This document shows positions 1 to 10,875 of a stretch of DNA of 64,000 nt, piece by piece. The stretch is from Strongylocentrotus droebachiensis. Lineage: Eukaryota > Echinodermata > Echinoidea > Camarodonta > Strongylocentrotidae. The notes under the pieces were generated by a model, which ran no database searches, was not told the origin of the DNA, and saw nothing but the letters and a program-made list of their open reading frames with translations. The position numbers and the translations under genes were made by a program. The stretch spans positions 37,023-101,022 of the forward strand of contig JAVYIG010007514.1 in assembly GCA_035222895.1 (NCBI GenBank), in the 5' to 3' direction. The stretch's first letter is position 1, and every line of letters starts with the position of its first letter.

Positions 1-1746
1 TCTTTCAGGATTGCTCAAAATTGTCAAGTTTAATGTTGCAAAATAATTAAATAAGAACCATATTATAGAGCAATTGGAGCAACAGTTATTAGGAATTCAA
101 TCAAAACAGTAATTATAACGGTAAAAGCCAATTCAAGGTTATACTAAATCTCATTATCTAATCAAATTCAAGGTAATGGTGCCCACGTAATCCATGTTCC
201 GTTAAAATTCATTTGAGACTCTTCAAGCTATACTATGATGCAAATGATAAAAGTAAGTTATATTATAATCTCTTTCCACATTCTCTATGTAAATACCGGA
301 TTTCCCTAGCTATAGAGTTGTACAAATGTATATAGATGTAACTAGTTTGCCATTATTTTGCTTGTCTTCATGAAGTTAAGATCCAAGATGTATCATCAGC
401 TTAAATTAGGTTGAATCCTACGTTGATGTCATCAATGTAGGTTCTTTTGAGCCATACTAGGAAAAAGGCTCTGAGGATTCTTCTGAGATCTTAACTCCTT
501 GAAGTCATGCCGAATAATCTCATGAAAATGGATATAATAAAACATTTTTTTTGTGTGCGTTTTAAATGTAGTATAATATTAAACATACTTTGTTAAAATG
601 TTATAACACAGTTTTTTTAACACAAAATATTAGCAAATAAGTCTAAACAGTGCCTAATACTTTGTGTTCTGTTTTAGTTTACCTGTATTTTAGTTAAGAA
701 AGTTATGATTTTACAAGTAAATCTGTCATATTTAAAAAATGAACTGCAATTTCTAACTGGTATCTTTAAATGTATGTTCTTATCATATTTTGAAATTCTG
801 CATGTATATATCTCTTCTTGCATACATATGTGAACAATATCATTTAATAAAGGAACCCTGTGGAAAGGGGGGGGGGGGGTATTTCATTAATGTTTTGGCA
901 AGACTCTACTATAATCTAGTATCTACTTTAGAACTTCATTCAGATGTGCAAAGGAAGTTGTTTTAATTTGTGTAATAGTCTTGAAATATTTGTAATGATT
1001 TTTTATCCTTATAATATATTAATTTAAGACATAACAAAACCCCACAAATGCAAATAATCTACCATATTTACATTCATGATCATATAATAATAATAGTGTT
1101 AACACATGTCTTAAATAATTGTACCAGATTTTTTTAATGATTTTCAAGTATAAATAGTTCATTTGGATCGTAGTCATTTATCATTAACCTAGAAGGAATA
1201 CAATTACAAATATGTTTTGTGTATGAACCATGTATATTTCTGATAATGTTATCCTGAATTTATATGCAAGAATGAAATAAATCAATTCAAAATATAAAAG
1301 TTTAAGTGAGTTTTCATTTTTCAATTCTCTTTTCATGTTTTCAAAAAAAGATATACTGTGTAAAGCTTACTACCAAATATACGACGGCTAGTGCACTCCT
1401 TCACACAATGTACATGGTGTAAATTACTGAAGAAGTAAAATGCAGGAATACAGATCACTTCCACACTTTTCCCCAATTTTCATATAACTGCCAATCATTC
1501 AACAATGGACAAAGAAATAGAAAAGGAAATATTATGTAAGCATCTCATATGAACCAGTAGAAATAAATGCAAATTGTTTATTCATTTCACAACATGTTGA
1601 CTAAATGGTCATATTAGTGATCGCCCAATATCCAAGGGGAACTAAAATTGCCTGTTCAACAATTAGTCATAGAAATCTAGTTGCTCAAACCTTATTCATT
1701 TTTTAAATGGGGCAAGACTGTTACTTATAATTTTGGGGGAAACATA
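1..1746. other. Intergenic, no gene seen
   Basis: AT-rich sequence with no convincing reading frame on either strand. It contains a poly-G run near 868-878 and scattered A/T runs. Nothing here resembles the Ig-family genes further right. Confidence 0.6.
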
Positions 1747-2022
1747 ATAAGAATAATAATAGGCATTTTTATAGCGCTGTCTATCTAGACATTTTATTCC
1801 GAGGCGCATTTATTATTACCCCGGCTTTAGCCTAGCTGCCATTACAGCGCTCCAGCATTTCAAGGAAATAATTCCTGCCAGGTACCCATTTACATCACCT
1901 GGGTTGAGTGTGGCAAATCTAGATCAATGTATTGCCAAAGGACATTAGTGCCGCGGCAGGACTCACATCGCGTACCTTGTGATCGACGGTCCGGCGACGT
2001 ATCCACTCGACCACGACACCTC
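1747..2022 (-). mobile_element. tRNA-derived SINE, minus strand
   Basis: Read on the minus strand from about 2022, the element starts with a tRNA-like head: GAGGTGTCGTGGTCGAGTGG, with an A-box-like TGGTCGAGTGG, then a degraded B box around GATGTGAGTCC. A body follows with CTTTGGCAA and GATCTAGATTTGCCACACT, and it ends in an ATT-rich tail at about 1747-1765. The same head and body recur at 14011-14282 (minus) and, more diverged, at 7620-7968 (plus). Several copies, a pol III-type head and a short repeat tail make a SINE the best call. Confidence 0.75.
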
Positions 2023-2710
2023 AACATCCATGTAGGCCTACATGTATATAAAATGAATGTACGTACTCAGTCTGTATTATGTTTCACTTTCCTTCCCTAT
2101 ATTACAATAATGAAGGAAAAAAAAAACTGTCTGCTGTTCAGTAAAAAGGATGTTAATTCATAACTTTTTACATAGATTTTTTTTTTATTGAAATGAATTG
2201 GTTTGGTTTACTGATAAAATCACATCAAACAAGCAGCTCGCAGGCTGAAAATGTTCAAATTACAAACAAGTTAAAAATATAGAGAGATATAAACATATAC
2301 AAAACTAAAATACATATTGTAAGTAATCCTTTGCAGAAATTATTTAGCATTGGAAAGATGAAATCGAAATTGCAAAACAAAGTCATAAGTTTAATGTAAT
2401 AATACACACTTTCATGTTGAAAGACCAAGAAGGAGAGAATGGAGAAGGAAAAAATGGAGGTTGTTTGAGCGAAAGAGTTGTGAAAGTATTTAACAATTGC
2501 TATACAAAAAAAATTGTTACAAAAATTGAAATTAAGCATAAAAAGATACGTATTGGAGAGATGAACTTAAACCGTAAAATCAAAATGACAGTCTCTTCTC
2601 CGTTTTTCACTTTAATATAAATGTAATGACAGCATTCATCTAGATCAAGAAAGTTGTTCAATAAAATTATAATGAGTATTTAAAAAACAATATAGTGTGA
2701 TTTTGAATTA

Positions 2711-3177
2711 GATATTGCACATTAAACTGGAGAAAAAGACCCAAATCAAATAATTGGCAAGGGCATAAATTTGTATTAAAAAAATGAACACTAATGAACT
2801 AATAAAAAACGGATTGGAATATGTTTACAGTTTGAGGCAATCTGAGAGTAAATTCAATAAAAGTGTATGTTGCAAACGTCATATTATACCGGTTTGTTTA
2901 AAACTGAAAATCTATTGATGTGCATGAGAAGAAGAAAGTTATATGTCTAAAAAAAATAGAGTTCAGAGTGTATTTAACAATTCATCTCAAATGAGAAAAA
3001 TTGATATTTGAATAACAATATTACATAATTTCGTATAAGATATTGCACATTATATTAGAGATAAAAAGCCCAAATTTAATATTTAGCTAGGGCATAAAAT
3101 TGAAGTTAAAAAAAAGGAACACTAATAATTAATAAAATAATGAAATGGTGGAATGAAATGTGATTACAGTTTCATTG
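2711..3177. repeat. Diverged direct repeat pair, offset about 328 bp
   Basis: A block of about 130 bp starting GATATTGCACATTA at 2711 recurs at 3039. Shared text includes 'agaaaaag/agataaaaagccc', 'gggcataaa', 'gaacactaat' and 'acagttt'. The copies differ at many positions, so the duplication is old. No coding potential is seen. Confidence 0.6.
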
Positions 3178-3194
3178 TTGGGATACTCAACGAT

Positions 3195-3407
3195 TTATAG
3201 ATTCGCGTTAAGCAGTCTTATTGCAGAGGGCATTGTGGACAAACGGTACCGAGCAGTCCTACACATGGGGGTATCCAAGTGGTGCGAGTAACGTAGACGC
3301 CGGGAGGATATTTCGCTGCGTAGGGGCGGAAGGAAGTCTCGATGCCTGGAAGAAGCCAACAGGCTCTTGGCAAAGGAGAGCAGCAACTGCTCATGTCGCT
3401 CGGACAT
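3195..3407 (-). pseudogene. LINE reverse-transcriptase C-terminal relic (tentative)
   Basis: A 70-codon minus-strand frame in an unusually GC-rich patch ends with residues reading CRTARYRLSTMPSAIRLLN, preceded by RYSHHLDTP. This arrangement (basic/aromatic segment followed by 'PSAIRLLN') resembles the C-terminal tail of non-LTR retrotransposon ORF2 proteins. Only this tail is present, without RT or endonuclease core motifs, so it is a 5'-truncated dead copy if the call is right. It could instead be an unrelated exon fragment. Confidence 0.4.
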
Positions 3408-3419
3408 GGGATCGATGAG

Positions 3420-4020
3420 TTAATATCCTTCTGGCCCTCAAAGGATGAAAAATATTTCTTATTCAGAATTTTTGGGCATAAATCTTCATACATTTAAAAA
3501 TACAAAAGGTTTCTTTGTTTTAAAAGATGAACCACAATTCCTAAAATACACATGGCTATGAATCTTTTTAAAAATATAAATGAAACCTAATACATGAAAA
3601 TTATAACGAACGATTGACCAAACCTCAACTAATATTGGCATGCATCTAAATGACAATTTGCTGTTAACTGTAAAAATCCTTTTCATAAGGAAAATATTTA
3701 TTACCAGTATTTACCGGATTACACAAAAACTCTTGGATACACTACTTTTAAAGACTGAAGTCGTCATATTGAGTGCCCCACTTTGTGAAGATTTATAGAC
3801 TTGCATGTCCTTAAATGCACGCAAGGGTTTCAAAGATAGTTTTGAGTATGATACTCCATGTCAAAAATTATTAATATCACCGGATGAGCCCTTCTTGAAT
3901 GATCAAAACTACCGAGACATAAATCACTGTCTTGAAAAAATTGCAATCAAAACATTGCAATCAAACAATTCACCAAACTTCCAGATACCACTATTTTCTC
4001 TCTATTACCTCCACTCCCAT
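3420..4020. other. Spacer upstream of C1
   Basis: No coding sequence is seen. The right end is pyrimidine-rich ('ttttctctctattacctccactcccatag') and forms a good 3' splice site, with AG at 4021-4022. An intron in the 5' untranslated region of C1 is therefore plausible. Confidence 0.4.
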
Positions 4021-4086
4021 AGAGTAATTCAAGTCAGATGAACTGCATAATAAAATAGCTTACCATATTTGGAGAAAACAAGAAAG

Positions 4087-6090
4087 ATGGAAATATCATT
4101 GAGGATGGCTTCAAAAGCATGTTTTATCATATTCTTCACCACACTTTGGAGTCAAGTTATGACTGCAGAATTTTGCAACAGTACACCTTCAGTGATAGTG
4201 ACTCAGCCACTTGATGTAACAGTCAGGGAAGGTGAAGATGCAGTATTTTCATGCATGGTGTCAAGATTTAATCCTGATACAGATTTTATTGAATGGAAAT
4301 TGAATCCATCCACCTACTCCAGCATCAGATCCAATGCTTTTGATCCATCTACAAGGGAAATGACATCGAGCATTGGATTTCCTAATGTAGGAAAAGAAGC
4401 CCGCACTCTAATATTTGTGTCATGGATGTTGAATAAACAGAAGGAAAAGACTATGTGCACTTCAAGAGAAGCTCATCTAAATGTGTTGTTCTTTCCCAAG
4501 AGGGAAGATCTGCTCTGCAGTCCAACCACGCTCCACGATTTACAGGAAGATGAAAATCTCCACATAAGATGTGAAGTTTTGCAAGGAAATCCTCCAGTGA
4601 ATGTGTCATGGTTCATAGAAGGAATAAATATTTCTTCTCCACATGCTTTTTATGAGAGTAATAAAAAGATTACTTCGCAAGATTTAAACATAACTAGGAA
4701 ATTCCACAATCAAACAATTAAATGTTTGGTAAGGAGCCAAACTTTCTTTCCTGATGAGCAGTTAGAATGTCACGTAGGTCCACTGATGGTACTGCACAAA
4801 CCTGTGATTTATCTATCTTCAAACAACACCAAATTTTTGGGAGCAGAGGATACGAAGCAACTGAGATGTGATGGGAATGCTTACCCTCCTATACAAGAGT
4901 TTTCTTGGTCATGCATGCCTCCAGATGTTTTGAATGGATGCAATAGTAATACAAATACCATCAATTTAAGCATTGTTGATTCGTTTGGAAACAATGCAGG
5001 GTCAGCGGAAAGAACAAATCTAGGGTCAGTGGAAGAAACTAAAGTCTTTGTTACCTGCATTGCTCGAAACTCTGAAGGCATATCAAATGCAACTTTAGAA
5101 ATAACTATTGTTTCACCTGTTGAACTTAATGAACATACCAGCAAGAATTGTACAGGAAAAACATTGACACTCCAAAGGTTAGATGCTGTAGAGGCCAGGT
5201 CTATTAGCGAAACATCTTTTTTGTGTTCTGTAATCAAGAAAGATTCCGTCCAAGATAGTTCTTCAAACATCTCATGGTATTTAGATGGCATTCCTATCCA
5301 ATACTTAGAAGAAAATAGAATTTCAGTTGAGCAACATACATCAAGTTCATCTGTTCTCACAATAAAAAACATTAAAAAGGCCAGAGCATATGTCACAATC
5401 GCTTGTGTATATCATAAAAGCAACTGCAACAGGGGAAAACGTCTTTCTCTCAAGGAATTCATCAACGTGGTAGGACAAAAACCAGTAAATATGAATGCGA
5501 CCATACAAGCACATCTCAAACAAACAAATTCTTTGACAAATACAATTGACAATGATGGGGGAGAAAGAGGTATGAATAATGAGAAAGCTTCATATAATTT
5601 AGGTGACACAAACATGCTCCTTATTACTGGGATCAGCATAATGGGAGGTATCCTAATTGCGGTGTGCCTTTCCACAACGATTATGCTTGTCTTTCACAAA
5701 CATTGCCATAACAGGACCACCAATGCTAATTCTACCAAGGCATCTGCGGACGCCGATTTCCAAAATGACGATCAAATTGATGTTCATATTGGAAAGAGTG
5801 AGCCAAACCCAACCATCCTGCCCACAACAGCTGAACATCAGATTGATCAAGAGATATACCATGATGTTAATGATGGAGAACTATATGAGATGAATATCTT
5901 CAAAACATACTTTAGTAGTGATACTAACATTTCCTCAAGCTTTTCATCAGGTGCTTCACTATCTTCTGTAGATATGGAGGATCAGCCTTCTGATAATACC
6001 ACATCATCTTCAAACTATAGCATCAAATCAACAGATGGCATGCCCCATCTCTACGTTAACCAGGAGATTGTTGAAATGACTTCACTTTGA
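4087..6090 (+). CDS. C1: four-Ig-domain type I receptor with tyrosine-motif tail
   Basis: Intronless gene for 667 residues, read from ATG 4087 (AAG before, G after). The open frame extends upstream only to a TTG. A second ATG at 4105 directly precedes the hydrophobic signal peptide. Ectodomain: a V-type Ig domain (FSCMVS, then EWKLNP), a second with IRCEV and VSWFIEG, a third with LRCDG and FSWSCMPPDVLNGC, and a diverged fourth with SFLCSV and ISWYLDG. There are many N-x-S/T sites. The transmembrane helix is about residues 510-536. The tail of about 130 residues contains EIYHDV, ELYEMN (Tyr600) and, close to the end, LYVNQEIVEM (Tyr656). The family arrangement predicts a cell-surface adhesion or immune-type receptor; the ligand is unknown. 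C2 and C3 are paralogues sharing the tail motifs. An ATTAAA lies at 6144. Confidence 0.88.
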   Translation: MEISLRMASKACFIIFFTTLWSQVMTAEFCNSTPSVIVTQPLDVTVREGEDAVFSCMVSRFNPDTDFIEWKLNPSTYSSIRSNAFDPSTREMTSSIGFPNVGKEARTLIFVSWMLNKQKEKTMCTSREAHLNVLFFPKREDLLCSPTTLHDLQEDENLHIRCEVLQGNPPVNVSWFIEGINISSPHAFYESNKKITSQDLNITRKFHNQTIKCLVRSQTFFPDEQLECHVGPLMVLHKPVIYLSSNNTKFLGAEDTKQLRCDGNAYPPIQEFSWSCMPPDVLNGCNSNTNTINLSIVDSFGNNAGSAERTNLGSVEETKVFVTCIARNSEGISNATLEITIVSPVELNEHTSKNCTGKTLTLQRLDAVEARSISETSFLCSVIKKDSVQDSSSNISWYLDGIPIQYLEENRISVEQHTSSSSVLTIKNIKKARAYVTIACVYHKSNCNRGKRLSLKEFINVVGQKPVNMNATIQAHLKQTNSLTNTIDNDGGERGMNNEKASYNLGDTNMLLITGISIMGGILIAVCLSTTIMLVFHKHCHNRTTNANSTKASADADFQNDDQIDVHIGKSEPNPTILPTTAEHQIDQEIYHDVNDGELYEMNIFKTYFSSDTNISSSFSSGASLSSVDMEDQPSDNTTSSSNYSIKSTDGMPHLYVNQEIVEMTSL

Positions 6091-7619
6091 AAGCATTGCC
6101 AGTGGTGAATAATAACATACAAAGGTCAGATAATTCCATGTGTATTAAAGATACAAACAGATAATTTTAAACTCATTTACAGTTTCGATAAAAAAAAAAA
6201 AGTTGACATGACATGTGATACATATATATATAGTCTCACACTGTCTCCCTTTATCAAAAGATGCATGTACATGTGCAATATCAATTGATAATCCATCCTT
6301 GATTTTCTGTGAGTATATAAGTGTTATATCAAAGGAACGCTAGATAATAGCTATATATGCTGGCCTACAACAAGGACTCTTCCATCCTGATGGCTCCTTG
6401 ACAAATGATCTCAATGCTACAGATTAACAACCTTCATTGGCTTATAAGTGCATTGTGCACTTGGTCGCTGTTGAAATTGACGTTCTAGGGCAGGTGTTTA
6501 ATGTATTCTTTTCATGTCTCAATTGTGTCATACTCCATTTGAGGAAGGACAAAATTCAAAGCTTTTTTAGTATTGCTAGTATCTTGCTATTTATCACCTC
6601 AAATAATATAAATCTGAAGAAGAGTTTTTGAGAGCTTTAGACATTTGACATGACCTTCAATAACTGTTTTCCTGTAAATCATGCTAAATAATGCACATTT
6701 AATGTGGTAAATATCTCCACCAAGGTAAGGACTAATTTCTAATAGGTATTCTCTCATATGCAATCAGATTGAAGTTAATACAAGCTCTAATTTTACAGCA
6801 CACTAAATATACATAACAAATTTATATAATCTTATGGCAATGATTAATTAACATATATAGTTTGTTAGTCTGTGGCTTGAGCAAATGTGCTTACGTGCAA
6901 AACACATATCATTCTGTTGATTTAGATCACTAGGGGGAATAATAATGTATCAAGAGGTATCAAGAGGTATATCTGTGTACTCATATATAGATATTGAGGC
7001 AAAGTTGATTTAAATTGCAAATACAGATAAGATTCCAGGCACTCGATCCTTTAAAAATGATTGATAAATTTATTATCTGTAAGTATCAATGCAGCCTAAA
7101 AATAACAAACTTCAAAGAAATAAAAAAGAGATAAAGAAAAGTATCACAAGACTTTTCAAACATTAACTCTCAAACTGAATGCTACAAAAAAACTACAAAA
7201 ACTACAAAAAAGGAAAGCCAAAGAACAAGTGATAATAAGATCACGCCATTATCAATAAATCTACACTGGTTGATCACATTATCTTTACCTAAATATACAA
7301 GATATATGTAACTGCATCAATGAAGCCCCAGAGCACTGTTTGAAATACCTACACAGAGGTATATGCAGCCATTGATTTGCTTGCAATGCAATATACATTA
7401 ATCAGCAATGTGATACTGCAAGATTCTGTAGGAGAATGTGTAGAAGATCTGTCGCCTAAGTTATGTGTGATGCCATGTTCTTTAACTGATTATTGACTGA
7501 ATGTATGTCTGTTGTGAATTCATGGTGTATACAGCCAATTACTTTGTGCATCATAATGTAAACAGTGGTCTGCAATAACTCTAAAATGAAAGGGTAAGTC
7601 CAGCCCCCAAGACATTTGA
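6091..7619. other. Intergenic, no gene seen
   Basis: Contains the C1 3' region (ATTAAA at 6144-6149), a short direct duplication 'atcaagaggt' near 6950-6970, and otherwise AT-rich unique-looking sequence. No supportable gene. Confidence 0.5.
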
Positions 7620-7898
7620 TTTCTTTGTTGTGGTCCAGTGGATGAGTCTGCGGACTGTGAACCATGAATTACAGGGTTTCAAATCACTGTCACAGCACTA
7701 ATGTTCTTTGGCAAGAAATACATCTACATCTGCCAAATTCAACATATGTGAGGTAAATGGGTACCAAGTAGGATATAATTCCTTATGGTTGAGCGTTTTA
7801 ATAGCAGCCATGTTAAAGCCAGGGAAAAAATAACAAAGCACCAGGAGTGGCAATGTGCCAGACAAGACTGCTATATAATATACCACTCCACTGTTATT

Positions 7899-7936
<38 letters not shown>

Positions 7937-7968
7937 TATTATTAGCATTAGCATTATTATTATTATAC
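7620..7968 (+). mobile_element. tRNA-derived SINE, plus strand, ATC/ATT tail
   Basis: The head TGTGGTCCAGTGGATGAGTC with B-box-like GGGTTTCAAATC is followed by TTCTTTGGCAAGAAATACATC and GAGGTAAATGGGTACC. This is the same order as the minus-strand copies at 1747-2022 and 14011-14282. It ends in a long ATC repeat then an ATT repeat (about 7895-7968). The microsatellite looks like an expanded SINE tail. It is more diverged than the other two copies. Confidence 0.7.
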
Positions 7969-9227
7969 CAGAGGTGACTGATTATCGAAGACAAATTTGC
8001 AACCCTGTCATCAAAAGAGATGTTATGGCTGAACTATTTACCAAATATTTTGCATATTCTTTGAATAATAGATTTCCACTTCATTTTTCAAAAACATATT
8101 TCATTATGCTTTTGCAAGTTTCTTTAATGACAAAATGTAATACACTGCCCTTCAAAGATTTAGGTACACCTATCAGAACTGGTTTTACACAATCACCCAC
8201 ATTTTATTTATCTTCAGATTTGTGGCACAGCAGCAATTTGGTATCATACTGAAGAGTAGGTAGACATAAGTGTTCATATTTACACTAATTATTGCAAAGC
8301 GATTCAGGAAGCAGTCATGCATGACAAAGTTGCAAAACTGTGCTATCCTGTATAAATGTCAGAAACAATTGAATAAACAAATGCATGTAGATAACCAACC
8401 CCTGTTCATATATAATATATACAACAACAACAAATAATCAGATAGCAAATTATTCAACAAGATAAAAAAATTCTTCAAAGCTATGGCTACTTCATACTAA
8501 TAATATCATGGATTTGGGCCAAAGTACTGGAATGTCCAGATAGCTGTATTATGTCAATATTCCATGCTTTGTAAACAGGAATGAAATTATTTCTGTGATA
8601 AATGAGCAAGATAATTTTTTTGTGTAATGTTAAGGTAAAAGTGTAAATAAGCTCTACTAGGTTTTATATAATAATATTTACACTGAATGGCTTTTCTTTT
8701 TGTGGGACACAAGGTTATCACATTTATTTTTGAAATAATTATAATGTATAAGATCTGGTAAAATAATGTACGCATGATTTCAAAAAATTATATATCATTC
8801 TTCCAATTGGTATTGGTCAACAGAAACAGGCTGATGGTGTACATTAACAAAAATGAAGTAAATAAGCACCAATAAGAATAAGTATCGATTGTGATATTAA
8901 ATTCATTATTTTAGTTTTGTTATGTTTTTCTAAACTGATTTGTACAAAACTACTTTGTTTAGCTGTATAAGGGGTTTAGGGATGGGGTGAGGCTCGACTA
9001 GCACATGTGCTATTATCTGGCCCCTTTTACCAACCAATAGTTTATCTTCTTGTATATGTTAACATATTGTATAAAAAATGTATTACTGTATATTGCTGTT
9101 GGTAAATAAAATCGAAATCAATAAGCCTTTATTATATAGAGGAGTTATGTCACAGTATAAATTGAATTGATGTTTTACCTTCAATTCTCAAAGAAAGATC
9201 TTCACTAAACATTTGAAGATTTACAAG
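7969..9227. other. Intergenic with a probable retroelement 3' end
   Basis: No gene is seen. The stretch 8970-9125 contains GGCTCGACTAGCACATGTGCTA, a perfect palindrome at 8999-9012, and ends in 'aaataaaatcgaaatcaataag'. A matching block with the TAGCACTTGTGCTA palindrome occurs at 12934-12947, so this is a dispersed repeat, possibly the 3' end of a retroelement. Confidence 0.4.
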
Positions 9228-9721
9228 TATAAACGTTAGAATAGAAAGCACTTTAATTAGATAATTGAATTAAACATGCTCATCAACTATGTATTTTTCC
9301 CTTTTTACTTCTAGGTTGATAACACCATCTTGGTCATATTCAAGGTTGACTCAAGCTGATTGATTGTGTGAAAAGACTGCAACGTTTTTCTTCTGGAATA
9401 CCATATTTAGTATTTGACATATATAGTTCTACTGAGTAAAACTTTGTAACTACGAATCAGAATGCTCTAAAGTTTAGAAAGCAAACATTATTATTTTAAA
9501 AGAATGTTCCTTCAAACTTTTCTGGAGAAGAGTTGTGAAAACAAACTGGAAACATTTCAAAGACATTGTCAGTAGCAGAACCTCTTTTCTGACATTATAC
9601 TATCCACACTTTCTTGTAATTAAAGTAGGAGAACTGTATATGAATTAATAAGTCTTAGTAGTTCTAAAGCAAATCTAAATATATAGCCTTTTTCTCACGA
9701 GGAAAATGTCACAAATCAAAA

Positions 9722-10875
9722 ATGGTGAAAACAGGATTTCAGATATTGCTGATTGTATCAATATTGTCATTCAGTCACTCACAACTCGTTGTTTATGAAA
9801 ACCACAATGTAGAAATAAATTTTCAATGTGAGGATATGTGCAACCAAACCTCTGTTACATTGCAGATAGGAAACAGAAACCCATTTTATCAGAGTGGAAA
9901 GATATCACACATTGGTCTGAGGCCTGCCCAAAAGAAAAGATTTCAGGTTCACCTACAGGATAGTCCAAATTTGAATAACGAAAGTCATACATTTTGCCAC
10001 ATTAGCATTTCAATTAGGATGGTCCAAAGAGAAGACATTGGAACATACATATGTTTTTGTCAGAAGAATGGTGAGGACAAAAGTCCTCTTTCAAGAGTCT
10101 GGTTAGATGTGTTATATTCACCAGGCAAGGCCTTCTGTGAAGTTGGACTACATATTTCAGAAACTGCAAATCAATGGCTCTTATTGCACTGTGTAGCATC
10201 AATGGGGAGTGATCGAGGAAAGTTTCATTGCTATCAGAATGGGCGACGGGTTCCTCCATGGACAAAACTCACCCATCATTACAGTACCATGCAGCAATCA
10301 TTGTGGATGGAAACTTCTCATCCAGTTTTCTGTTGTACAATGGCACACACTGACCATAAAAGCATGTGCGAATGCAATGATTTTAAATGGGATCCCCTCT
10401 TTGAAAGAGAAAGTAATGAAACTGTTGATCCTTGCCCAGCTACCACTATTTCAACCAAAAGCAACATACTAAGTTACAACAAAGCTAGTACCATAGGCAT
10501 ATCCAATTACATCCTCTCAGAGGAATCAAAGTTGTCCTCAACGATAGAATTATGCACGTACATATTTCCATCATGTACGTTATCTTTACACTATTCACGA
10601 CTGTTACTATGATAATGATTCTCCTTCTATTAAAAGTATTCTGCAGAAGCAGAAGATATGAGAAAAATAATGACACTGAAAATGCTAAAAAATTGAAGGA
10701 ACAACACAGCCAGACACAACCACTTACAAACACAATCTTATCTCAAAGCTCTGACACTACTAACACCACTATCCAAGTGGTGATACCCTCAGCAAAACAT
10801 TTATCTACAGCAGACAATTTTGTGCCTAGACATGATAGAGAGGACAACATGCGTAAAAGGAATCAAAAGGAATAG
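9722..10875 (+). pseudogene. B1: frameshifted B-type Ig receptor
   Basis: Starts at ATG 9722 with the same 8 residues as B2 (MVKTGFQI) and a signal peptide ending near HSQ. D1 retains canonical cysteines (FQCEDMC and TYICFC). D2 has the family block LHCVAS, HCYQNGRRVPPWT, FCC, MCEC, DF. Relative to B2, one A is missing in the run at about 10539-10541 (cctcaacg versus cctcaaacg). The frame then runs into a stop at 10610-10612 after 296 residues. The membrane helix and basic tail are still readable in the next frame up to 10875. As written, the gene would encode a secreted ectodomain. The shift could be a real mutation, a functional soluble form or a homopolymer sequencing error. AATAAA at 11132. 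Confidence 0.8.

Noticed and set aside
4881-5396. Minus-strand 171-codon frame
   Set aside because: It is antisense to the well-supported C1 coding sequence and lacks any recognisable domain.
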